The notes under the pieces: generated by a model | The model's input: the letters and a program-made list of their open reading frames with translations, nothing else | The model's database searches: none | What the model was told of the DNA's origin: nothing | Shown here: in pieces, positions 7,685-14,889 of the stretch | Layout of the letters: the number at the start of each line of letters is the position of its first letter | Position numbering within the stretch: the stretch's first letter is position 1 | Program-made: the position numbers and the translations under genes | Assembly (NCBI RefSeq): GCF_004365875.1 | Contig: NZ_SODF01000002.1 | Span: 1,054,001-1,118,000 of the forward strand | DNA length: 64,000 bases | Reading direction: 5' to 3' | Source of the DNA: Kribbella kalugense | GTDB lineage: Bacteria; Actinomycetota; Actinomycetes; Propionibacteriales; Kribbellaceae

Positions 7685-8206
7685 GTGAAGCTGATCGGGA
7701 CCATGCGGTCGCTGGACGAAACCAGTGGAGCGGTGCGGGTCGAGGACGTGTACGACACGGATATCGACGACCTGTGGGCAGCATGCACGACGCCGGACCG
7801 GCTGGCGCGCTGGATCGCCGAGGTGTCCGGCGAGCTGCATGTGGGCGGAACGGTTCACGCCGTCTTCACCAGCACCTGGTCCGGCCCGGCGAGGATCGAG
7901 GTCTGCGACAGCCCGCGGCATCTGCTGCTCACGACCGAGCCGGGCAACGCCGATGAGGGACAGCTCGAGGCGTGGCTCACCGCGGAGGGATCGCGGACGA
8001 GGTTGGTGGTCGAGGAACGCGGCCTGCCGGCCGACAAGCTCCACTTCTACGGAGCTGGTTGGCAGGCGCACCTGGAGGACCTCGGGCGTTCGCTGACGAG
8101 CGCTGGCGCCGTACACGAAGACGGCTGGTCGGAACAGAAACCGGCCGGTGCCTGGCACCAGCGCTGGACGGAACTCACGTCGGCGTACCGGGATGGGGTC
8201 AGCTGA
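7685..8206 (+). CDS. SRPBCC (AHSA1-like) domain protein
   Basis: This 173-residue protein is a single START-fold domain (EDVYDTDIDDLWAACTTPDRLARW near the N-terminus, a long C-terminal helix GAGWQAHLEDLGRSL). The fold binds hydrophobic ligands in a cavity; function is unassigned. The start is GTG 7685 after a GAAGG stretch. The stop overlaps the next ATG by one base (TGATG), so it is translated together with the VOC gene. Confidence 0.87.
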   Translation: MKLIGTMRSLDETSGAVRVEDVYDTDIDDLWAACTTPDRLARWIAEVSGELHVGGTVHAVFTSTWSGPARIEVCDSPRHLLLTTEPGNADEGQLEAWLTAEGSRTRLVVEERGLPADKLHFYGAGWQAHLEDLGRSLTSAGAVHEDGWSEQKPAGAWHQRWTELTSAYRDGVS

Positions 8207-8583
8207 TGTCAGACCGGATCAGGTTCAGCGGCGTCACCGTGAACGCTCCGGACGCTCTCGCGTTGGCGAACTTCTATGCCGAGATCACCCGAGGCGTGGC
8301 GAAGGGGAGCGAGCACTGGGCGACAACGACCGGCCCCGACGGCAGCATCGGATTCCAGCAGGTCGCCGACTTCCGCGCACCGCAGTGGCCGGACGGCGAC
8401 GTACCCATGCAGATGCATCTCGAATTCTTCGTGGACGACCTGGCGGCGACCGAGGCCCGCGTCATGGCCGCCGGCGCCACCAAGTTCGACCACCAGCCGA
8501 ACTCCGACCACTGCTTCGTGTACGCCGACCCGGTCGGGCACCCCTTCTGCCTCTCCACCTGGGACGGCCCCCACCTCGACTAA
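8206..8583 (+). CDS. VOC (glyoxalase/dioxygenase-fold) family protein
   Basis: This 125-residue single VOC domain comprises beta-alpha-beta-beta-beta units with MQMHLEFFVDDLAATEARV and a C-terminal CFVYADPVGHPFCLS. These proteins bind metals or small molecules, or act as antibiotic-binding or lyase enzymes; no specific activity can be read. It is translationally coupled to the SRPBCC gene. Its TAA overlaps the dnaB stop on the opposite strand by 4 bp, so the two transcription units converge with no spacer and no hairpin. Confidence 0.87.
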   Translation: MSDRIRFSGVTVNAPDALALANFYAEITRGVAKGSEHWATTTGPDGSIGFQQVADFRAPQWPDGDVPMQMHLEFFVDDLAATEARVMAAGATKFDHQPNSDHCFVYADPVGHPFCLSTWDGPHLD

Positions 8584-11500
8584 CCGTCGTGCGCCATATC
8601 CACAAACCGCGAGTAATGCCCTTGGAAGGCCACAACCACGTCGGCCGTAGGCCCATTACGGTGCTTGGCAACGATGAAGTCCGCTTCCCCAGGCCGAGTC
8701 GACTCCCGCTCGTAGGCATCCTCTCGGTGCAGGAGGAGGACGACGTCGGCATCTTGCTCCAGGCTGTTATGAAGAGCGATGCCTTCGGCAACGAAGTTGT
8801 GGGTGCCGAGGACGGTGGCGTCGTACACCTCCTGCTCGCCGAGGCTTTCGACCGAGGTGATGGTGTCCCAGAAGATGTCGTTGGTGGCCAGGACTTCGAG
8901 GTCGGCGTCGTCGAGGATGTCGGCGACCCTGGCCAGGCGCTGCCGGCTGGGGGCGTGCTTCCACATCGTCGAACCGGAGAACTGGGTGCTCATCGCGGTC
9001 GCGAACTCGCGGTGCGAGACCTGGCGTGCGGCGAGAACCTCACGCACCTTGGACCACACCTCCTTGGGCACGGTGTCCAGGTTGGTGTTGGGCTTGATGT
9101 CCCGCAGGGCCGTCGCCACCTCGAGCACCTTCAACCCGCGCAGGCCGTGTACGCCGATGCCGTCGCAGAACCGCAGCTGGTTCTCGGCGCCGTAGATGTA
9201 CAGGTGGTAAGCGTCCCGGTAGCCGGTCTTCTTCACGGTCTTGATCCGGCTGAAGATGTTGTGGCGGAGGAGGAGGCGGGCCAGGTCATCGACGAGGCGG
9301 CGGCTGGTGGAGGCGTAGTAGATGCGACCCTGGCCGGCTTTCGCGTCCCAGCGGACCGAGCCGTCGGTGGCCCAGAGGTGGCGGATGAAGTGGGCGACCT
9401 GCTCCTTGGGGAGGGCAAAGACACCGTCGGGGATGAACTTCTCGTGGCTGCGGAGTCCGAAGAGGCCAAGGCCGTCGAGCCAGGCGGCGATCGGGTTCCG
9501 CTTGCCGCGGGCGAGCCGGTACGGCGCCGGCAGTCGGAGCGTGGTGACGCGTGCAGCGGCGTACTCGTCGCGGATCGCGGTGATGCCGAAGCGTCGCTGG
9601 GCAGCCTCGCCGACCGCGGTCAGGTTGGCCTCGTCGATGCTCGCGTAGCGGATCGGCTGACGCTTGACGAAGGATCCGTCGCCGAGCAGGTGACCGAGCA
9701 GCGTGAGCTCGTCCTCGTCCCACGGCTTCACGTCGAGCGGTGCTGGGACGTGCCGGAGTGATCCCACCCGGGCGCCGGGCGACAGTTCGCCCAGCGGCTT
9801 CCATCCGTCGTACGTGAGGAAGGGGTGGTTCGCGGTGGCCTTGATCTCCCGGCCGGAGGCCAGCTTCAGCCGGAAGACCTCCTTCACCCCACTCGGGAAG
9901 GCGTGGGTCAGCGTGCGTGGCACCAGCTTCAGGCGATCGTCGAGCGACCAGACCGGGATATCCCGTGCACCTCTCGCGAGCAGTTCACCGATCGAGATCT
10001 CCGCACCGGTGTCGGCCCTCATCAGCCGGGTGTCTGCGGTGACGCAGCCGGATTCGCGGAGGTCGGAGGCCATGGGGCGTTTGTCGGAGCGTTGTTCGGA
10101 GCCTCGGTTGAGCTGACAGATGGCTACGACGGGGAGCTCAAGTTCTTTGGCGAGGAGCTTGATGGAGCGGGAGAACTCGGAGACTTCGAGTTGGCGGGAC
10201 TCGACCTTCTTGCCCGATGTCATCAGCTGCAGGTAGTCGATGATGATCAGCTTGAGGTCGTGACGCTGTTTGAGGCGGCGGGCCTTCGCGCGGATCTCCA
10301 TCATGGTGAGGTTCGGCGAGTCGTCGATGAAGAGTGGGGCCTCGGAGACCTCACCCATCTTGCGGGCCAGCCGGGCCCAGTCCTCGTCGGTCATCTTGCC
10401 GTTGCGCATGTGGTGCAGCGGGACCTTGGCCTCGGCGGAGAGCAGACGCATGGTGATCTCGTTGCGGCTCATCTCCAGCGAGAAGATGCACGAGGTCAGG
10501 CCGTGCTTGATCGAGCAGGAGCGGGCGAAGTCCAGGCCGAGCGTGGAGTTGTGGGTCGGGATCATCGTCTTGCCGGCCAGGTACAGGTGGTCGGGGTTGT
10601 CGACCTCGACGCAGCGCACCGGCACGCTGTCCACCGGGTCGACCCACTCGAGCCGACGGTCGCCCTCACCGTGCAGCGCGGCCGGGAAGCCGTGCCCGGT
10701 GATCTGCCGCGGCGCCGACCCGGGGATCGGCGGTGTCAGTCCGGGACTCGCCGACATCGCCGTGTACAGGTCGGCGGTCGTGCAGACCACCGGGCGACCG
10801 CCGTCCTCGACCCGCCACTGGTGCTCGGCGTCGGCGACGATCGTGCTGCCGTCGGAGAACGACAGCCGGAAACAGGGCCGGTCGACCATCACCTCGGTCG
10901 CCGCGACCACCGTGGTCGGCAACCCGTTGGCATCCAGCAGCTGGTCGCCGATCGCGACCTCGGCCATCGTGGTCCAGCCGGCCGGCGTCGGCAGTGGGGT
11001 GTCGAGGGCGAGCGCCTTCCCCATCGCGGGACGGGCGGCGACGATGATCATCTGGCCGGGGTGCAGCCCGTTGGTCAGCTCGTCCAGGTCGGTGAACCCG
11101 GTCGGTACGCCGACCATCGCGTCACCACGGGAGTCGATCGCCTCGATCTCGTCGAGGGTGCCCTCCATGATGTCCTTCAGCGGGGCGTAGTCCTCGGCGG
11201 TCCGCTTCTCGGTGACCGAGTAGATCTCCGCCTGCGCCTCGTCGACGACGTCGTCGACCTCGCCCTCACCGGCGTACCCGAGCTGGACGATCTTGGTCCC
11301 GGCCTCGACCAGCCGGCGGAGGATCGCCTTCTCGCGGACGATGTGCGAGTAGTAGCTGGCATTGGCCGCGAGCGGGACGGACGCGACCAGGGTGTGCACA
11401 TACGGCGCGCCGCCGATCCGGGCCATGTCGCCGCGCTTGGTCAGCTCGGCGGCGACGGTGATCGCGTCGGCCGGCTCACCTCGCGCATACAGGTCGGTGA

Positions 11501-11714
11501 TCGCGTCGAAGACAGACTCGTGGGCCGGGCGGTAGAAGTCCGTCCCGCGCAGGGTCTCGATGACGTCGGCGATCGCGTCCTTGCTCAGCATCATCGCGCC
11601 GAGCACGCACTGCTCGGCCGCCAGGTCCTGCGGTGGGGTGCGGTCGAAGCCCATCGCCGGACTGCGCTCTTCGTGGCCGTCGTCCTGGCCCCCGCGGAAC
11701 TCCGCCACGCTCAC
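8580..11714 (-). CDS. dnaB: Replicative DNA helicase DnaB with two inteins
   Basis: The precursor is 1044 residues. Removing inserts of 156 and 427 residues leaves a 461-residue helicase, the normal DnaB length. DnaB unwinds the replication fork 5'-3' as a hexamer and recruits primase. Extein landmarks are the N-terminal DnaB domain (TPPQDLAAEQCVLGAMML), the P-loop ARPAMGK/STLGLDFA, Walker B LIIIDYLQLM, and the C-terminal core RESG/SLEQDADVVLLLHRE. GTG 11714 is chosen because GAGGAGG (11730-11724) precedes it by 9 nt. Intein 1 splits the P-loop between Lys and Ser. Intein 2 lies before the Ser of SLEQDADVV. Both must splice for helicase activity. Confidence 0.97.
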   Translation of the reverse strand: MSVAEFRGGQDDGHEERSPAMGFDRTPPQDLAAEQCVLGAMMLSKDAIADVIETLRGTDFYRPAHESVFDAITDLYARGEPADAITVAAELTKRGDMARIGGAPYVHTLVASVPLAANASYYSHIVREKAILRRLVEAGTKIVQLGYAGEGEVDDVVDEAQAEIYSVTEKRTAEDYAPLKDIMEGTLDEIEAIDSRGDAMVGVPTGFTDLDELTNGLHPGQMIIVAARPAMGKALALDTPLPTPAGWTTMAEVAIGDQLLDANGLPTTVVAATEVMVDRPCFRLSFSDGSTIVADAEHQWRVEDGGRPVVCTTADLYTAMSASPGLTPPIPGSAPRQITGHGFPAALHGEGDRRLEWVDPVDSVPVRCVEVDNPDHLYLAGKTMIPTHNSTLGLDFARSCSIKHGLTSCIFSLEMSRNEITMRLLSAEAKVPLHHMRNGKMTDEDWARLARKMGEVSEAPLFIDDSPNLTMMEIRAKARRLKQRHDLKLIIIDYLQLMTSGKKVESRQLEVSEFSRSIKLLAKELELPVVAICQLNRGSEQRSDKRPMASDLRESGCVTADTRLMRADTGAEISIGELLARGARDIPVWSLDDRLKLVPRTLTHAFPSGVKEVFRLKLASGREIKATANHPFLTYDGWKPLGELSPGARVGSLRHVPAPLDVKPWDEDELTLLGHLLGDGSFVKRQPIRYASIDEANLTAVGEAAQRRFGITAIRDEYAAARVTTLRLPAPYRLARGKRNPIAAWLDGLGLFGLRSHEKFIPDGVFALPKEQVAHFIRHLWATDGSVRWDAKAGQGRIYYASTSRRLVDDLARLLLRHNIFSRIKTVKKTGYRDAYHLYIYGAENQLRFCDGIGVHGLRGLKVLEVATALRDIKPNTNLDTVPKEVWSKVREVLAARQVSHREFATAMSTQFSGSTMWKHAPSRQRLARVADILDDADLEVLATNDIFWDTITSVESLGEQEVYDATVLGTHNFVAEGIALHNSLEQDADVVLLLHREDAYERESTRPGEADFIVAKHRNGPTADVVVAFQGHYSRFVDMAHDG
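8766..10046 (-). mobile_element. Intein 2 of DnaB: class 1 with LAGLIDADG homing endonuclease
   Basis: A 427-residue insert begins with Cys (CVTADTRLM) and ends ALHN before extein Ser, the class 1 layout. Block B has the TANHPF Thr-His motif. A DOD homing endonuclease is present, with LLGHLLGDGS (block C) and FIRHLWATDGS (block E), each retaining the acidic Asp. Splicing block F is VYDATVLGTHNFVAEG. The endonuclease motifs look intact, so the element may still be mobile. Confidence 0.95.
10548..11015 (-). other. Intein 1 of DnaB: class 3-type mini-intein in the P-loop
   Basis: A 156-residue insert splits ARPAMGK/STLGL. It starts with Ala (ALALDTPLP), so it lacks the usual Cys/Ser nucleophile. 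It carries the class 3 signature instead: Trp two residues after the block B His (AEHQW), Cys at block F position 4 (VRCVEVDNPDHLYLAG) and Thr before the C-terminal His-Asn (IPTHN), followed by extein Ser. No endonuclease domain is present. Class 3 inteins are known from mycobacteriophage DnaB-like helicases at this same P-loop position, which suggests a phage origin. Confidence 0.92.
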
Positions 11715-11870
11715 TTTGCCCGACCTCCTCGTCCGCCGCCGTCCGGCCGGCGCGACCCGGCCGATGTGGCCGAGTTCGAACACCTGCTCGAACCGTATTC
11801 CTTGCCGCCGACAGTTTCCGGCGTCAGGCCTCGCGACCGTACGCCGGTGCGGTCACCGAAGGCCACTCGG

Positions 11871-12013
11871 TCGTCCACACCCCCTGTGGACGAGTCGTGG
11901 ATAACCCCCGGATGGGGTGTGCACAGGTTGGGCACAACCCTGTGGATATCTGCCGAGAAGAACTCACAACAGCCCCCTGACCTGCGCTTTCTCCAGTGCA
12001 CAACTGTGGAGAA
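11871..12013. promoter_or_regulatory. Cluster of five DnaA-box-like 9-mers upstream of dnaB
   Basis: The 356-bp dnaB-MATE intergenic region holds five 9-mers, each one mismatch from TT(A/G)TCCACA or its complement: 11871-11879 TCGTCCACA, 11885-11893 TGTGGACGA, 11896-11904 CGTGGATAA, 11941-11949 TGTGGATAT, 12005-12013 TGTGGAGAA. The first two form a perfect 9-bp inverted repeat with a CCCCC spacer. They lie 157-300 bp upstream of the dnaB start. DnaA-dependent control or DnaA titration is inferred. No AT-rich unwinding region is seen. Confidence 0.5.
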
Positions 12014-12070
12014 GAAAAAGTCTGAGACGAATTTCGGCGCGCCCGAGCCGGCCTGGGTAACCTCGCTCCG

Positions 12071-13393
12071 GTGAGACGCAGACGATGGGTGGGCGAACAG
12101 GATCGGGAGATCCTCCGGCTGGCCGTCCCTGCGTTCTTCGCCCTGGTGTCCGAGCCGCTGATGCTGCTCGCGGACTCCGCGATCGTCGGCCACCTGGGTA
12201 CGCCGCAACTCGCCGCGCTCGGCGTCGCCGGCACGATCCTGCAGACCCTGGTCGGGGTCTGCGTGTTCCTCGCCTACGGCACCACGTCCTCGGTCGCCCG
12301 GCGGATCGGCGCCGGCGATCACAAGGGCGCGCTCGCCCAAGGCATCGACGGACTCTGGCTGGCGTTGCTACTGGGCGTCGTACTCGCGCTGCTCGGACTG
12401 GCCCTCGCCCCGCAGGCCATCGCGGCGTTCGACCCGTCGGCCGAGGTGGCCGACTACGCGGTGACCTATCTCCGGATCTCCTGTTTCGGCATCCCGTCGA
12501 TGCTGCTCCTGCTCGCGGCCACCGGCGTACTGCGTGGGCTCCAGGACACCAAGACCCCGATGGTCGTCGCGATCACCGCCAACCTCGCGAACATCGGACT
12601 GAACGTCCTGCTCGTCTACGGCCTCCACCTCAACATCGCCGGCTCCGCGCTGGGTACGGCGCTCGCCCAGACCGGCGCCGGGATCGCGCTGGTGGTGGTC
12701 GTCGTCCGCGGCGCCCGCCGCGACGGCGCCAAGCTGCGACCGGACCGCCCCGGCATCCTGGCGTCCGCGCAGATGGGCGTGCCGCTGATCGTCCGGACGC
12801 TGACGTTGCGGGCAGCAATCATCCTGCTGACCTTCGTCGCGACCGCACTGGGTACGACGTCGGTCGCCGCGCACCAGGTCGCGTTCACACTGTGGTCGTT
12901 CCTGGCCCTCGCCCTGGACGCGATCGCGATCGCCGCGCAGGCACTCACCGGCCGCTCGCTCGGCGCCGGTGACGTGGCGGGCACCCGCGCGATCACCCGC
13001 CGGATGATGTGGTGGGGACTGTTCTCCGGCCTGATCGGCGGCCTGGCGCTGTGGGGGCTGCGCGACATCTACGTCCCGTGGTTCACCAGCGATCCGGAGG
13101 TACGGCGTACGCTCGCGGCCATCCTGATCGTCTCCGCACTCTGGCAGCCGGTGAACGGGGTCGTCTTCGTACTGGACGGCGTACTGATCGGCGCGGGCGA
13201 CGGGCGGTACCTCGCTCTGGCCGGGGTCGTCGCGCTCGTGCTGTACGTGCCGCTCGCTCTGGCGGTGCTCTGGCTGGGCGGCGGGATCGTCGCGCTCTGG
13301 TGGGCGTTCGGTGGGTACATGCTGCTGCGGTTGCTCACGCTGACCACCCGCGAACGCCGGGACGCCTGGCTGGTCACTGGGGCTACCCGCTGA
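12071..13393 (+). CDS. MATE family efflux transporter (DinF-like)
   Basis: This 440-residue protein has about twelve membrane segments in two pseudo-symmetric halves; the halves begin with AVPAFFALVSEPLMLLADSAIVGHLG and GVPLIVRTLTLRAAIILLTFVATALG. MATE proteins export drugs or metabolites driven by Na+ or H+. The N-terminal PAFFALVSEPLM and the absence of additional domains favour the DinF branch. The GTG start at 12071 follows the DnaA-box-rich region shared with divergent dnaB. Confidence 0.93.
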   Translation: MRRRRWVGEQDREILRLAVPAFFALVSEPLMLLADSAIVGHLGTPQLAALGVAGTILQTLVGVCVFLAYGTTSSVARRIGAGDHKGALAQGIDGLWLALLLGVVLALLGLALAPQAIAAFDPSAEVADYAVTYLRISCFGIPSMLLLLAATGVLRGLQDTKTPMVVAITANLANIGLNVLLVYGLHLNIAGSALGTALAQTGAGIALVVVVVRGARRDGAKLRPDRPGILASAQMGVPLIVRTLTLRAAIILLTFVATALGTTSVAAHQVAFTLWSFLALALDAIAIAAQALTGRSLGAGDVAGTRAITRRMMWWGLFSGLIGGLALWGLRDIYVPWFTSDPEVRRTLAAILIVSALWQPVNGVVFVLDGVLIGAGDGRYLALAGVVALVLYVPLALAVLWLGGGIVALWWAFGGYMLLRLLTLTTRERRDAWLVTGATR

Positions 13394-13434
13394 CCCCACG
13401 GTGCGGCATCGTGGAGCGGAAGGAAAGGAGCGGC

Positions 13435-14172
13435 ATGCCCGACACCCCCGACGACCCGTTGGTCGAGCTCGTGCCCGAACAGCGCGACGACGACACCGAG
13501 GCCGAGAGTGAGCGGCGAGCCGCCCAGGCTCGAGCGGAGGCCGACAAGCTTCCGACCCACGACCTGGCGGAGGAGGCGGCGAAGCTCCGCGACGAGGAGG
13601 ACGAGCAGGCTCGCTTCGACGAAGCGGACGACGCCGCTCGTGCCGAACGGGTCGAGCTCGCCGCCAAGGACGAACTGGAGCGGCTGGAGCTCCGCGATCG
13701 CAACGGCCTCGACGCCACTGCGGAGACGATCCGCGCGCTCGAGCTCGCGCACGTCGACGAGGAGGCCAGCCGCCGCTACCGCGAACGCGCCACTACCGAG
13801 GTGCAGCATTCCGTCGGCGACCTCGCCCGCGGCAGGCACAAGCTGGACGAGGCGGAGGCGCACCCCGATGAGCGCGGCGCAGCCGGCTTGGCCGCGAGCG
13901 GCCGGCGCGACGAACGCGCCAGCGGTATCGAGGCCCGGCGCGCCGAGTCCTACGATCGCCGAGCCGACGGGTACGAGGAGTCGGCGGAGGATCACCGCCG
14001 CGACGCCCGCCAGCCGGAAGCGGACGCCAACGGAGCGGTCCAGAACCCACCCCTGGAAGCCCCCGAGGCTCAGCTCCCCCGGGCCCGCCTCCTTGCCCGG
14101 GGTCCGCGGAGTAGGCAGAAGAAGAAGCAGCAGGAGCAACGCCGGGACACCGGCATCGACCTGGACATGTAG
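13435..14172 (+). CDS. Highly charged coiled-coil protein, unknown function
   Basis: The 245-residue protein is almost entirely Glu, Ala, Arg and Asp, predicted as long helices or coiled coil (about 20-210), with a basic tail (RSRQKKKQQEQRR) and terminal IDLDM. No family is recognised and there are no membrane segments or signal peptide. ATG 13435 follows GGAAAGGAG. It lies 42 bp after the MATE gene and could be co-transcribed. Low-complexity bias limits homology inference. Confidence 0.72.
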   Translation: MPDTPDDPLVELVPEQRDDDTEAESERRAAQARAEADKLPTHDLAEEAAKLRDEEDEQARFDEADDAARAERVELAAKDELERLELRDRNGLDATAETIRALELAHVDEEASRRYRERATTEVQHSVGDLARGRHKLDEAEAHPDERGAAGLAASGRRDERASGIEARRAESYDRRADGYEESAEDHRRDARQPEADANGAVQNPPLEAPEAQLPRARLLARGPRSRQKKKQQEQRRDTGIDLDM

Positions 14173-14174
14173 CG

Positions 14175-14510
14175 CTAAGGCTGCAGCTTCTGGGTGTGGA
14201 TGATCAGCAGGTTTGCTGCGACCACCACGACGAAGACGACGGCGAGCAGCGGGTGCCCCAGGCTCCAGAGGGCGGCACCCGCGAGGCCGAAGACCAGCAC
14301 CTTCACGATCCAGCGCACGGCCGGCGTACCGCGGGTCGCGGTCGGCGCCGCGAAGAGCCCCCAGACGACCGCGGTCACCAACGGCAGCCCGATGGCGAGC
14401 AGCCATCGGGCCCACGTCGTACCGTCAACTTCCCAGCCCCACCAGGCAAAGATGCCTAAGGCAACCAGCTCGACGAGGAACGCCAGCAGCAGGTTGCCCC
14501 ATCGCCACAC
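14175..14510 (-). CDS. DUF2568 (YrdB-like) membrane protein
   Basis: This 111-residue protein has about four membrane helices (LLLAFLVELVALGIFAWWGW, WLLAIGLPLVTAVVWGLF, VLVFGLAGAALWSLG, LAVVFVVVVAANLLII), matching the small DUF2568 family. The function is unknown. The GTG start at 14510 is one base after the DUF4913 stop, so it is the last gene of the secretion-like operon transcriptionally. It may be only a passenger. Confidence 0.8.
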   Translation of the reverse strand: MWRWGNLLLAFLVELVALGIFAWWGWEVDGTTWARWLLAIGLPLVTAVVWGLFAAPTATRGTPAVRWIVKVLVFGLAGAALWSLGHPLLAVVFVVVVAANLLIIHTQKLQP

Positions 14511-14511
14511 T

Positions 14512-14889
14512 TCAGATGCCGCGGATGTTGGGCTGGCGCTGGTCGAAGAACAGGCCGGACGGCGGCTCCTGGACCGGCAGCGGCGGGATCGGGTAGTCGG
14601 TGTGCTGGTTGTTCCGGCAGGCGGCGAACGCGCCGTCCGGGTCGAGCAGCGCCATCATGTGCGGGTCCGCGTGGTCACGCCACCAGACCGACATACCGGT
14701 CGCCGGGTCGAGCCGCAGGTGCTCCCACGCACGCCAGATCGAGTCGAGCCGGCTGAGCGCCTCCGCGTGCCGGTACCACTCCGGGCACCAGATGAACTGC
14801 TGCCCGAGCCGCCGGGTGTAGAGGTAGATCAGCCGGTCTTCTACGAACGCCGCAACGTGCGGGTAGAAGAGCTCCTGTTCACCATCCAC
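14512..14889 (-). CDS. DUF4913 domain protein of the secretion-like operon
   Basis: A 125-residue soluble protein with the dense aromatic motif FIWCPEWYRHAEALSRLDSIW followed by DPATGMSVWWRDHADPHM and LDPDGAF, which I recognise as DUF4913. In actinobacteria this domain is typically found beside conjugation-type genes. The GTG start overlaps the end of the VirD4-like gene by 11 bp, so it is translationally coupled and probably serves the coupling protein, perhaps as adaptor or substrate-recognition factor (inference). Confidence 0.82.
   Translation of the reverse strand: MDGEQELFYPHVAAFVEDRLIYLYTRRLGQQFIWCPEWYRHAEALSRLDSIWRAWEHLRLDPATGMSVWWRDHADPHMMALLDPDGAFAACRNNQHTDYPIPPLPVQEPPSGLFFDQRQPNIRGI

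Noticed and set aside
11715..11783. N-terminal extension of DnaB
   Set aside because: The ribosome site GAGGAGG fits GTG 11714; upstream residues do not resemble any DnaB.
11871..12013. DnaA box cluster as the chromosomal origin
   Set aside because: No dnaA, dnaN, recF or AT-rich unwinding element in the window, and boxes are all one mismatch off consensus; regulation or titration is a safer reading.
13009..13434. Plus-strand open frame running into the coiled-coil gene
   Set aside because: It is the out-of-frame shadow of the MATE gene; the coiled-coil gene starts at ATG 13435 with GGAAAGGAG.
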